A stretch of DNA of 64,000 nt from SG8-41 sp035649495 (GTDB lineage Bacteria; Pseudomonadota; Gammaproteobacteria; Burkholderiales; SG8-41). The position numbers were made by a program, and so were the translations under genes. The DNA lies in contig DASRJL010000064.1 in the NCBI GenBank assembly GCA_035649495.1, positions 18,803 through 82,802 of the forward strand. The letters run 5' to 3'. Position 1 is the stretch's first letter. Every line of letters begins with the position of its first letter. Below the pieces are notes generated by a model. It was given only the letters and a program-made list of their open reading frames with translations, was not told the origin of the DNA and ran no database searches. Shown here one piece after another: positions 34,967 to 42,752 of the stretch.

Positions 34967-34980
34967 TTGACCGGGATCAA
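34967..34980. promoter_or_regulatory. FNR-type operator between oxc and its divergent regulator gene
   Basis: TTGACCGGGATCAA differs from the FNR consensus TTGAT-N4-ATCAA at one position. On the minus strand it is centred about 42 bases before the predicted start of oxc (TATGAT at 34938-34943), the class II activator position. On the plus strand TATACT at 35006-35011 gives a start near 35018, centred at about -44, so the same site could control the regulator gene too. Confidence 0.7.
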
Positions 34981-35042
34981 GATTCGCGCACCCCGCGGTT
35001 GGGGCTATACTCCCGGCGGCGGGCAGCCCCGCTACCGCCATT

Positions 35043-35651
35043 ATGCCCCTGCTAGCAGTCCATCCCGAGGCCAGGATCATCCGGCTGCAGCTGCGTCAGA
35101 ACCTGGTCCTGAAGCACCTCGACGCCACCCAGTGGCGCGAGTTGAGCCCGCTGATCGAGGTCGTCGACTACCCCAAGGGCGCCGCGCTCGAGCACCAGGG
35201 CGACTGGTCGATGGAGCAGTACTTCGTCATCGAAGGCATCCTGAAGCGCGTCGTGTCCAACTCCCAGGGGCGGGAGATGATTCTGCGCTTCGCCGCCGAG
35301 TGCGACATCGACACGAGCTACGCCGCGTGGCGGCTGAAGACCCCCATTCCCTACTCGATACGCGCCGTCACCAAGGGACGCGCCGCCCGGATTCCCATGC
35401 AGCAGTGGGTGCATTTTCTCGAGCGCCACCCCGTGGTCAAGAACGGTTTCGAGTACGAGATCATGAAGCTGATGAGCGAGGTCATGGCCCATACCATCAC
35501 GCTCCATCTGCTCGACGCCCCGGGGCGGGTGCAGCGGTTCGCGCGCAAGCACACAGAGCTCACCACCCGCCTGCCCAAGAAAGATCTCGCGTCTTACCTC
35601 AACCTGTCCCCCGAAACCCTGTCCCGCTTGAAACGGCGCGGCAAGATCTAA
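35043..35651 (+). CDS. Crp/Fnr-family transcriptional regulator
   Basis: The protein has 202 residues: a cyclic-nucleotide-binding-like beta-barrel (about 25-120), a long dimer helix and a C-terminal winged helix. The recognition helix LNLSPETLSRLKRRG carries Glu-x-x-Ser-Arg, the FNR-type reading head that contacts TTGAT half-sites. There is no N-terminal Cys cluster, so it is not an Fe-S oxygen sensor like FNR itself. It is divergent from oxc with an FNR-like palindrome between them, and it is the obvious candidate to control the oxalate, transporter and formate dehydrogenase genes. The ligand is unknown. No strong ribosome site precedes the ATG. Confidence 0.83.
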   Translation: MPLLAVHPEARIIRLQLRQNLVLKHLDATQWRELSPLIEVVDYPKGAALEHQGDWSMEQYFVIEGILKRVVSNSQGREMILRFAAECDIDTSYAAWRLKTPIPYSIRAVTKGRAARIPMQQWVHFLERHPVVKNGFEYEIMKLMSEVMAHTITLHLLDAPGRVQRFARKHTELTTRLPKKDLASYLNLSPETLSRLKRRGKI

Positions 35652-35669
35652 AGGGCAATTCAGCCACGG

Positions 35670-35762
35670 ACCCACACGGAAGGCACGGACGTTTGAAAAC
35701 CGCGAGAAGCGATTGTTTTTGACTCAAGGTCCTGATGCCTTACCCGGTTTCTTCCGTGTGTG
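35670..35762. repeat. intergenic CACGGA/TCCGTG repeats, possible bidirectional terminator
   Basis: The gap between two convergent genes holds CACACGGAAG near its start and its exact reverse complement CTTCCGTGTG near its end, flanked by further GTGTCCGTG copies. The inverted arms could form a hairpin for transcripts from either side. No clear T-run is present. Coordinates of the arms are approximate. Confidence 0.4.
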
Positions 35763-35792
35763 TCCGTGTGTGTCCGTGTCAAAGGGTTTCAC

Positions 35793-37286
35793 TCACGTCG
35801 GTCGCAGCTTCGCCTTGAGTTGCGAGATGAACGGCCACAGCAGCAAGGCCAGCGCCAGCGTGGTGAGACTGCCCGCCAGCCAGTTCGACCAGAATATCGT
35901 CATGGTTCCCTGCGACATCAGCATCGACTGGCGGAAGGCGCTTTCCGCGGCGTCGCCCAGCACCAGCGCCAGCACCATCGGCGCGAGCGGGTAGTCGAGC
36001 TTCTTGAACACGTAGCCGACGACCCCGAACACCAGCATCAGCCAGACGTCGAACATGTTGTTCTTGACGGTATAGGCGCCGATCGCGCAGATCACCACGA
36101 TGACCGGAGCGATGATCGGGAACGGCACACGCAGGATGGCGGCGAAGAGCGGCACCGCGGTCAGCACGACGATGAGGCCCGCGATGTTCCCGAGATACAT
36201 GCTGGCGATCAGCCCCCAGACGAAATCTTTCTGCTCCACGAACAGGAGCGGCCCGGGCTGCAGGCCCCAGATCAGCAGCCCGCCCAGCAGGACCGCGGCC
36301 GTCGGCGAGCCGGGTATACCCAACGTGATCATCGGCAGCAGGGCCGAGGTGCCGGCCGCGTGAGCGGCGGTTTCCGGCGCCACCACCCCCTCCAGCTCGC
36401 CGGTGCCGAACTTGTCTCCCCGTGCCGACATCCGGCGCGCCACGCCATAGCTCATGAACGAAGCCGGCGTCGCGCCTCCCGGGATGATGCCCATCCAGCA
36501 GCCGATGACGCAGCTCCGGATCGACGTCGCCCAGTAGCGCGGCAGCTTCTTCCACGTCTCGATCACGATCCTGGTGTTGATCCTGGCGGTCTGTCCCGAG
36601 AACGACAGTCCCTCCTCCATCGACAGCAGGATCTCGCCGATGCCGAAGAGGCCGATGACGGCGACCAGGAAATGGAATCCGGACAGCATCACTTCGAGCT
36701 CGAACGTCAGGCGCAGTTGTCCCGTCACGATGTCTATCCCGACTGCGGCCATCGCGAAACCCAGCATCATGGAGGCGATGATCTTGAACGGATTGCCCTT
36801 GCCGGTGCCCACGAAGCTGCAGAACGTGAGGAGATAGACCGAGAAGAACTCCGGCGGACCGAACTGCAGCGCGAACTTGGCGACCAGCGGCGCCAGGAAG
36901 GTGAACATGATGACCGCGACCAGTGCCCCCACGAACGACGAAGTGAACGCGCCCGTCAGCGCTTCCCCGGCGTTGCCCTGCTGTGCCATCGGGTAGCCGT
37001 CGAACGTGGTGGCCACCGACCACGGCTCGCCGGGGATGTTGAAGAGTATCGACGTGATCGCCCCCCCGAACAGCGCGCCCCAGTAGATGCAGGAGAGCAT
37101 GATGATCGCCGAGGTCGGCGACATGGTGAACGTCAGCGGCAGCAGTATGGCCACGCCGTTCGCCCCCCCGAGCCCCGGCAGCACGCCGATGATCACCCCG
37201 AGCGTGATGCCGATGAGCATCAGCATCAGGTTGAACGGCGTCAATACGACCGCGAAGCCGTGAAACAGTGCGGTGATTTCTTCCAC
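35793..37286 (-). CDS. tctA: tripartite tricarboxylate transporter, large membrane subunit TctA
   Basis: A 497-residue polytopic protein with about 11-12 membrane helices. The family signatures GVIIGVLPGLGGANGVAILLP near the N-terminus and the internal repeat IIPGGATPASFMSYG are both present, along with NIPGEPWSVATTFDGYPMA and TLGIPGSPTAAVLLGG. It is the channel subunit that moves the substrate presented by a Bug-type binding protein. TctB (37 bases upstream) and TctC come first in the operon, an intact set in the order C-B-A. Neighbouring oxalate genes suggest oxalate or another small carboxylate as substrate. Confidence 0.92.
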   Translation of the reverse strand: MEEITALFHGFAVVLTPFNLMLMLIGITLGVIIGVLPGLGGANGVAILLPLTFTMSPTSAIIMLSCIYWGALFGGAITSILFNIPGEPWSVATTFDGYPMAQQGNAGEALTGAFTSSFVGALVAVIMFTFLAPLVAKFALQFGPPEFFSVYLLTFCSFVGTGKGNPFKIIASMMLGFAMAAVGIDIVTGQLRLTFELEVMLSGFHFLVAVIGLFGIGEILLSMEEGLSFSGQTARINTRIVIETWKKLPRYWATSIRSCVIGCWMGIIPGGATPASFMSYGVARRMSARGDKFGTGELEGVVAPETAAHAAGTSALLPMITLGIPGSPTAAVLLGGLLIWGLQPGPLLFVEQKDFVWGLIASMYLGNIAGLIVVLTAVPLFAAILRVPFPIIAPVIVVICAIGAYTVKNNMFDVWLMLVFGVVGYVFKKLDYPLAPMVLALVLGDAAESAFRQSMLMSQGTMTIFWSNWLAGSLTTLALALLLWPFISQLKAKLRPT

Positions 37287-37323
37287 TCCACTCCCTTTTT
37301 CCGCCTCTTCTTTTCCGCGGCGG

Positions 37324-37830
37324 TCAGTATCCGAACAGTGCTTCGAGCGGCCCCTTGGGCAGCGGGATCGTGAACCAGATCTCGAACAGCGGGAATGTCA
37401 CGCCGCTCACGGCCACGCCCACCACCGCGCTCCGCAGCCACGTGTAGCTGCCGACGATACGCATGAAAAGGCAGATGAACACGGCCGACGAGACGTAGAT
37501 CCCCAGGAACTGTATGCCCAGGACGTACACCGTCGAAGGCAGCAGGATGATCATGACCTGCCTCAACTGCTCGCGTTGCACGAATACGCTCTTGTCCCGG
37601 CCGAGTTTCGCCAGAGACTGCCCCAGCACCACCGCGCTCGAGATGCAGATGATCAGCCCGATGTAGAACGGGAAATAGCCGGCCTGCGGCCCCTCCGCGC
37701 CCCAGCTCGCACCGAGACGGTAGGTGTCCCAGGAGACCAGGGCTCCCAGCCCGAAGATGATGGCCGCGGTTACCAGGTCGATGACGACCGTGCGGGTTCC
37801 GCCCGGAGCGGCTTGAGGTTCGTGCGACAT
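37324..37830 (-). CDS. tctB: tripartite tricarboxylate transporter, small membrane subunit TctB
   Basis: A 168-residue protein with four predicted membrane helices (VVIDLVTAAIIFGLGALVSW, YFPFYIGLIICISSAVVL, VMIILLPSTVYVLGIQFLG and a C-terminal one), the usual TctB layout. The motif GPQAGYFPFYIGL is typical of the family. It sits between TctC and TctA genes and forms the membrane complex with TctA. Confidence 0.88.
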   Translation of the reverse strand: MSHEPQAAPGGTRTVVIDLVTAAIIFGLGALVSWDTYRLGASWGAEGPQAGYFPFYIGLIICISSAVVLGQSLAKLGRDKSVFVQREQLRQVMIILLPSTVYVLGIQFLGIYVSSAVFICLFMRIVGSYTWLRSAVVGVAVSGVTFPLFEIWFTIPLPKGPLEALFGY

Positions 37831-37929
37831 CTGTCGAGGAATGACTTTTCCTGTGGGTTCGCCGCGCGGCGTCCCGCGTTCCGCGTGGGAGCCGGGCGGC
37901 GGGCCGCGCCCGCCGTCTCTTGCGTCCTG

Positions 37930-38946
37930 CTATTTCTTTGCCGAGCCCGCCAGGAAGCCGGCTTCCTTCATCAGGTCGCGGTGCAGGTTTTCCGCCTGCG
38001 CGACCCAGGCGGCATATTCCTTGCCGGCCATGAAAGTCTGGTTGAAGGCGCCGTCCTCCATGAACTTCTTCCATTCCGGCGTCTCGCGCAGGCGCTTGAA
38101 GAGATCGACGTAGTACTGCACGTGCTCGGGCTTGACGCCCCCCGGCATGAAAATGCCGCGCAGCATCAGGTACTCGGTCGGCACGCCCGCTTCCTTGCAC
38201 GTCGGGATGTCGCCCCATGCCATGGTTTCGGTGACCTTGTTCTTGTAGGGCATGCGCTGGCCGTCAAAAACGCACAACGTCCGCAGCCGCCCCGAGCGCC
38301 AGTGCGCCACCGCCTCGATCGGGTTGTTGACCGTTGCATCCACGTGCTTGCCGACGAGCTGGGTCGCCACCTCACCGCCGCCCTTGAACGGGATGTAGGT
38401 CAGCTTGATGCCGGTCGCTTTTTCCAGGCCCACGGTCAGGATCTGGTCCTCCTGCTTGGAGCCGGTGCCGCCCATCTTGAACTTGTTGGGCCCGGCTTTC
38501 TTCGCCGCGTCAATAAAGTCCTTCGCTCCCTTGTACGGGGTGTCGGCATTGACCCACAGCACGAACTGGTCGAGCGCTAGCATCGCCACCGGGGTCAGGT
38601 CCTTCCAGTTGAACGGCACCCCCGTCGCGAGCGGCGTGGTGAAGAGGTTCGAGAGCGTAATGACGATGCGGTGCGGATCGCCCTTCACCTCCTTCACCGC
38701 GAGAAAGCCCTCGGCGCCGGCGCCACCGGACTTGTTGGTGACGACGATCGAATGCTTCATCAGGTTGTTCTTCGCCACGATGCCCTGGATCAGGCGCGCC
38801 ATCTGGTCCGCCCCGCCGCCGGTGCCGGCCGGGACAACGAACTCGACGTTCTTGGTCGGCTCCCACCCCGCCGCGGCCGCCGGGCCGGCAGCGAGCGCGG
38901 TCGCAATCGATATCAGGCTGTACGTCAGGAAGCCTTCGGACTTCAT
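37930..38946 (-). CDS. tctC: Bug/TctC-type periplasmic substrate-binding protein
   Basis: A 338-residue protein with a signal peptide (MKSEGFLTYSLISIATALAA, cleavage after AAA) and the Bug-family fold: WEPTKNVEFVVPAGTGGGADQMARLIQ, NLFTTPLATG, KMGGTGSKQEDQ, IPFKGGGEVATQLVGKHVDATVNNP, and EAGVPTEYLMLRG. It binds a carboxylate in the periplasm and hands it to TctAB. The ATG at 38946 has GGAGGAG before it. A palindrome TTGACCGCGGTCAA lies about 145 bases upstream. The ligand cannot be read; oxalate is a context-based guess. Confidence 0.9.
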   Translation of the reverse strand: MKSEGFLTYSLISIATALAAGPAAAAGWEPTKNVEFVVPAGTGGGADQMARLIQGIVAKNNLMKHSIVVTNKSGGAGAEGFLAVKEVKGDPHRIVITLSNLFTTPLATGVPFNWKDLTPVAMLALDQFVLWVNADTPYKGAKDFIDAAKKAGPNKFKMGGTGSKQEDQILTVGLEKATGIKLTYIPFKGGGEVATQLVGKHVDATVNNPIEAVAHWRSGRLRTLCVFDGQRMPYKNKVTETMAWGDIPTCKEAGVPTEYLMLRGIFMPGGVKPEHVQYYVDLFKRLRETPEWKKFMEDGAFNQTFMAGKEYAAWVAQAENLHRDLMKEAGFLAGSAKK

Positions 38947-39087
38947 TGGATGTCTCCTCCTGTGGTTACTCCGCCAACTGGCCGGCCTCTTTACGCTACT
39001 GAGTACGCACCTGAGTGCGGACCTGGGCACGAACCTGATTGGTCTGGTAATAGGTGCCATCTTCCGCTGTCCCGGGGGGCCATAACA

Positions 39088-39101
39088 TTGACCGCGGTCA
39101 A
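39088..39101. promoter_or_regulatory. FNR-like palindrome upstream of tctCBA
   Basis: TTGACCGCGGTCAA is a perfect 14-base palindrome with the same TTGAC half-site as the boxes at 34967 and 49196. It lies in the 219-base gap before tctC and after the stress-protein gene (both minus strand). A clear -10 at the class II distance is not visible (GAAGAT at 39059-39064 is weak; TATTAC at 39048-39053 is a further option). Confidence 0.5.
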
Positions 39102-39165
39102 CATTGTGGTCATGGGCTAGCGGCCCCCGCAAACGGCCTCGGGGATACCCTGATGCGCCCGGGGG

Positions 39166-39597
39166 CTACCTCAACAGCAGCACCGGCACCGGCGAGAGGT
39201 GTAACACCTTGTTCGCCACCGATCCCAGCACGAGATTGGACATCGAGCCCATGCCGCGCGTGCCCATGACGATCTGATCGCAGCCCGTTTCCGTGACGTA
39301 CTTGCCGATGGTTTCCGCCGCGTCGCCCACGCCTATGTGGTAGTGGTACGGGACCCCGGCCGCATCCAGCTTGTCCCGGGACGGCTTGAGCGCCGCGAGC
39401 CCCTCTTCCTGGTGGTATTGGGCGATCTGGTCCTGCCCGATGAACGATCCGACCCGCCCGCCGAGCGGAAGCGAGGACTGGACGTTCAGCAGGTGTATCT
39501 CCGGGGTTTCCCGGTACCACCCGGCTATCGCGATCAAATGCTCGATCGCCCGGGTGGAAGCCGGGGACCCGTCCACTGGAACCAGAAACTTCAACAT
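39166..39597 (-). CDS. universal stress protein (UspA family)
   Basis: A 143-residue single Usp domain. The N-terminal strand reads MLKFLVPVDGSPASTRAIEH, and the C-terminal ATP-binding motif is MGTRGMGSMSNLVLGSVANKVLH (G-x2-G-x9-G-S), so it probably binds ATP. AGGAG precedes the ATG. It follows a TerC-family gene with 25 bases between and may be cotranscribed. Its role is general stress resistance; no specific partner is visible. Confidence 0.88.
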   Translation of the reverse strand: MLKFLVPVDGSPASTRAIEHLIAIAGWYRETPEIHLLNVQSSLPLGGRVGSFIGQDQIAQYHQEEGLAALKPSRDKLDAAGVPYHYHIGVGDAAETIGKYVTETGCDQIVMGTRGMGSMSNLVLGSVANKVLHLSPVPVLLLR

Positions 39598-39622
39598 GGC
39601 ATCACTCCTGGCGATTCTTTGA

Positions 39623-40366
39623 TCAGTGCGGCGGCCTGCTGCTGCTTTCACCGAGATCCACGACCTTCTCCGGTTCCGCGTGCGCGTGCGTGCGCGCCGC
39701 CAGCATCTTGCCGAGCGCCACCACGAATATCGCCCCGGCAGCCGGCGCCGCCCAATGCAGCCAGGCCGCATTGGCATCCACCCAGTCCTTCACCACCGGG
39801 TCGGTCGCCGCCATGTCGCCCGCCACCCAGCCGAGCAGCCCGGCGCCGATGACGATGATGATCGGGAAGCGCTCCATCAGCCGCATCAGCATGGTCGCCC
39901 CGAAAACCACCAACGGTATGCTGATCGCAAGCCCCAGGATGAGCAGTGTTATGCTGCCCTTCGCGGCCGCGGCCACCCCGATCACGTTGTCGAGGCTCAT
40001 GACGAGGTCGGCGATCAGGATGGTCTTGATCGCGGACCACATATTGCTGCTCGACTCGATGCCGTCGCCGCCGCCCTCCTCGGGCACCAGCAGCTTGACT
40101 GCGATCCACAGCAGCAGCACTGCACCAACCAGCTTGAGCCACGGCCACTTCAGCATCTCGACCGCGATGATGGTGAGTATGATCCGCATCACCACTGCGG
40201 CGCCGGCGCCCCATAGCACCGCCTTCTTCTGCTGGTGCGGCGGCAGCGAGCGCGCGGCAAGCGCGATCACCACGGCGTTGTCGCCGGAGAGCACGATATT
40301 GACGAGTATGATCTGCCACAGTCCGACCCAGAAAACAGTCGTCTGCAGCTCGTGCAGGAATTCCAT
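39623..40366 (-). CDS. TerC/YjbE-family integral membrane protein
   Basis: A 247-residue protein with about seven membrane helices. The TerC signatures are LVNIVLSGDNAVVIALAARSLPP and the repeat DLVMSLDNVIGVAAAAKG, each with the conserved Asp-Asn pair. A charged C-terminal tail has several His (RTHAHAEPE). The family is linked to metal (often Mn2+) efflux or metalation of exported enzymes. GGAGGAAA stands before the ATG and TATAAT (minus strand, 40425-40430) about 60 bases upstream. It is divergent from the antiporter gene. Confidence 0.83.
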   Translation of the reverse strand: MEFLHELQTTVFWVGLWQIILVNIVLSGDNAVVIALAARSLPPHQQKKAVLWGAGAAVVMRIILTIIAVEMLKWPWLKLVGAVLLLWIAVKLLVPEEGGGDGIESSSNMWSAIKTILIADLVMSLDNVIGVAAAAKGSITLLILGLAISIPLVVFGATMLMRLMERFPIIIVIGAGLLGWVAGDMAATDPVVKDWVDANAAWLHWAAPAAGAIFVVALGKMLAARTHAHAEPEKVVDLGESSSRPPH

Positions 40367-40626
40367 GATTTGCGTTTCCTCCTCAGCCCGGCGCGCACGC
40401 CGGATCGCGGTCGCAGGCGGGCGGATTATACCGGATAGCCCGCGGTGCGACCGCTGCCCCGGGGCGGTGGCCGCAATGGCCGGCCGGCGTTTGCCTGCGC
40501 TACCCGCCGCTGGTCGGCGAGGGGCGCCGACCTTGCCATTTCATGGTCGGTCAGGCAGCATCTTCGCGGCGCGCCCGCGCGGTGGAAGCGCGTGCGAAGC
40601 TCGTCGTCGCAAGGAGCGAAACGGAG

Positions 40627-41889
40627 TTGGAAGCATCGGCGTCAATCGAGCTTGCGAAACACACTTTGCTCTCCGCCGGGCTCATTCTGGCCCTCGGCAT
40701 CGTCACCGGCCTGCTGGCCCGGGCGATAAAGATTCCCGACGTTGCGGTATTTCTGGTCGTCGGCATGGCGATCGGCCCGGAAATGCTGGGGTTGATAGAC
40801 ATCAAGGCGGATTCGGCGCTGAACCAGGCCATCCTCCTGTTCGGCGCCAGTTACATTCTTTTCGATGGCGGAGCGTCGCTGCGATTCAACGTCCTGAAGC
40901 AGGTCTGGATCACGATACTCGTGATCGCCACGGTCGGTGTCGTGATCACAGGGGCTGTTACCGGACTCGCCGCGTACTATGTTTTCGGCGTTCCGCTGGT
41001 CGTGGCGCTGCTGCTCGGCGCAACGCTCGCCTCGACGGACCCGGCAACGCTGGTCCCGATTTTCCGGCAGGTCAGGATTCGCGACCGTGTGGCGCAAACG
41101 GTGGTTAGCGAGTCGGCATTCAACGACGCCACCGGGGCGGTTCTTACCTTCGGTGTACTGGCAGTGGCCATGGGGACCGGTGAATTCTCGGTGACATCAT
41201 CCGTGTTCGATCTCCTCAGGCAATCGATCATCGGCATCGTCGCCGGCGCCCTGCTCGGATATCTTGCCGCGCTCCTCATCGCGCACGAACGGTGGGCCTT
41301 CCTGGCGGAATACGCGCCGGTCGTGACGCTGGCGGCCGTCATCGGCGCCTATTTCGCGGCCGATGGCCTGCAGGCGAGCGGGTTCATGGCGATTTTTGTC
41401 TTCGGCATCGTGCTCGGCAACAAGGACTCGTTCGGCTTCAGGATGGAAGCGGGCGAGGCGCGAAAACTCGAAGAATACGTGACGACTACTGCGTTCATCA
41501 TGCGCGTGTTCATCTTCATTCTGCTCGGCGCCCAGGTCGATTTCGGCCTCACGGAGCGTCACCTGCTGGGCGGCATTGTCGTCGTGACGGTTCTGATGCT
41601 GGTCGCCCGGCCGCTCGCCGTTTTTCTGTGTGCGGCTCCGGACCGGCGCGCCCGGTGGAGCATGAACGAGATGCTTTTCATGTGCTGGACCCGTGAGACC
41701 GGCGTCATTCCGGCGGCGCTGGCCGGCTTGTTGCTGGGAATGAACGCGCCCGGCGCTCAAATGATCGCGTCGGTCACGTTCATCGCCATTCTGATGACGA
41801 TCCTGATTCAGGCGCCGACCACGAAGTGGCTGGGGGGCAGGCTGCGCCTGCTGGAGGAAAGCGAAAAGCGGACGGGCGGCCGCGCCTAG
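40627..41889 (+). CDS. NhaP/CPA1-type Na+/H+ antiporter
   Basis: A 420-residue protein with 12-13 predicted membrane helices. Family landmarks are IPDVAVFLVVGMAIGPEMLG, ILFDGGASLRF, the ion-binding TLASTDPATLVPIF and the helix VVSESAFNDATGAVLTFG (Asn-Asp pair). It exchanges Na+ or K+ for protons. I place the start at TTG 40627, preceded by AAGGAG about 10 bases away, giving the usual short N-terminus; an in-frame ATG at 40543 would add 28 residues without a ribosome site. Its stop overlaps the fhs 3' remnant on the other strand. Confidence 0.82.
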   Translation: MEASASIELAKHTLLSAGLILALGIVTGLLARAIKIPDVAVFLVVGMAIGPEMLGLIDIKADSALNQAILLFGASYILFDGGASLRFNVLKQVWITILVIATVGVVITGAVTGLAAYYVFGVPLVVALLLGATLASTDPATLVPIFRQVRIRDRVAQTVVSESAFNDATGAVLTFGVLAVAMGTGEFSVTSSVFDLLRQSIIGIVAGALLGYLAALLIAHERWAFLAEYAPVVTLAAVIGAYFAADGLQASGFMAIFVFGIVLGNKDSFGFRMEAGEARKLEEYVTTTAFIMRVFIFILLGAQVDFGLTERHLLGGIVVVTVLMLVARPLAVFLCAAPDRRARWSMNEMLFMCWTRETGVIPAALAGLLLGMNAPGAQMIASVTFIAILMTILIQAPTTKWLGGRLRLLEESEKRTGGRA

Positions 41890-41927
41890 AACAACTCCGC
41901 CACCCGGCCGTCGTCGGTAAGGTCGAT
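41886..41927 (-). pseudogene. remnant of the 3' end of a formate-THF ligase gene
   Basis: Immediately after the TerC stop and in the same frame, 13 codons read IDLTDDGRVAELF and stop. The intact fhs in this window ends IDVTEDGKVVGLF. Nine of 13 residues are identical and the rest mostly conservative. The terC gene therefore lies between the real fhs 3' end and this diverged copy. It is too short to be a gene. Confidence 0.6.
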
Positions 41928-42680
41928 CTACCGCGGAGAACGCTTGCGCAGCCTGACGGCGTCCTGCCGGCGGGCGCGCAGGCGGAGATTCAGCATCTCC
42001 ACCGCCACGGCGAAGGCCATCGCGAAATAGATGTAGCCCTTGGGTATGTGGTAGTCCCAGCCCTCCGCGATCAGCGCCACTCCGACGAGTATAAGGAAGG
42101 AGAGCGCGAGCATCTTCACCGTGGGATGCCGGTCCACGAACTCGCCGATGGGGCGCGCCGCGAACATCATGACGACGACGGCCGCGACGATCGCCAGCAC
42201 CATGATCTCGATCTCGTCGACCATGCCCACGGCGGTGATCACCGAGTCGAGCGAGAACACGATGTCGATGACCGCGATCTGCGCGATCACGGCCGCGAAA
42301 CCGGCGCGCGAGGGGTCCGCCGCGCCCTCCTCGCGCTCCTCGCCTTCCATGGAGTCGTGTATCTCGTGGACGCTCTTCCACAGCAGGAAGAGACCCCCTC
42401 CTATCAGTATGAGATCGCGCCCCGCGATCTCCTTGCCCGCGACCGGGATGGAGAACAGCGGCGCGGTGAGCGTCATCACCCAGGCCAGCGAGAACAGGAG
42501 GCCGATGCGGGTCAGCATGGCGAACGCCAGCCCGAGCGTCCTCGCGCGCTGGCGCTGGTGCTCGGGCAGGCGCCCGACCAGTATCGAGATGAAAATGATG
42601 TTGTCGACGCCGAGGACGATCTCCAGCGCAGCGAGCGTGACGAACGCGATCCACGCGTGCGGATCCAGCAGCCATTCCAT
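41928..42680 (-). CDS. TerC-family integral membrane protein
   Basis: A 250-residue protein with about seven membrane helices and both TerC motifs: LEIVLGVDNIIFISILVGRLP and IDIVFSLDSVITAVGM. It is more like the YgdQ/YoaE branch than the TerC protein at 39623. A short charged cytoplasmic loop (MEGEEREEG) separates the halves. It lies 72 bases downstream of fhs and is flanked on its other side by a copy of the fhs 3' end. Ion specificity is unknown. Confidence 0.83.
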   Translation of the reverse strand: MEWLLDPHAWIAFVTLAALEIVLGVDNIIFISILVGRLPEHQRQRARTLGLAFAMLTRIGLLFSLAWVMTLTAPLFSIPVAGKEIAGRDLILIGGGLFLLWKSVHEIHDSMEGEEREEGAADPSRAGFAAVIAQIAVIDIVFSLDSVITAVGMVDEIEIMVLAIVAAVVVMMFAARPIGEFVDRHPTVKMLALSFLILVGVALIAEGWDYHIPKGYIYFAMAFAVAVEMLNLRLRARRQDAVRLRKRSPR

Positions 42681-42752
42681 GTTTCCTCCCCGCCTGCCGC
42701 GCCGGTGCGCGGCGGCTGCGGCTGAGACCGGCGGGAGCGGCGTTCGTTCCGG

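Noticed and set aside
39623..42680. yybP-ykoY manganese riboswitch before the TerC genes
   Set aside because: The upstream spaces are short and no conserved internal loops of that riboswitch were seen.
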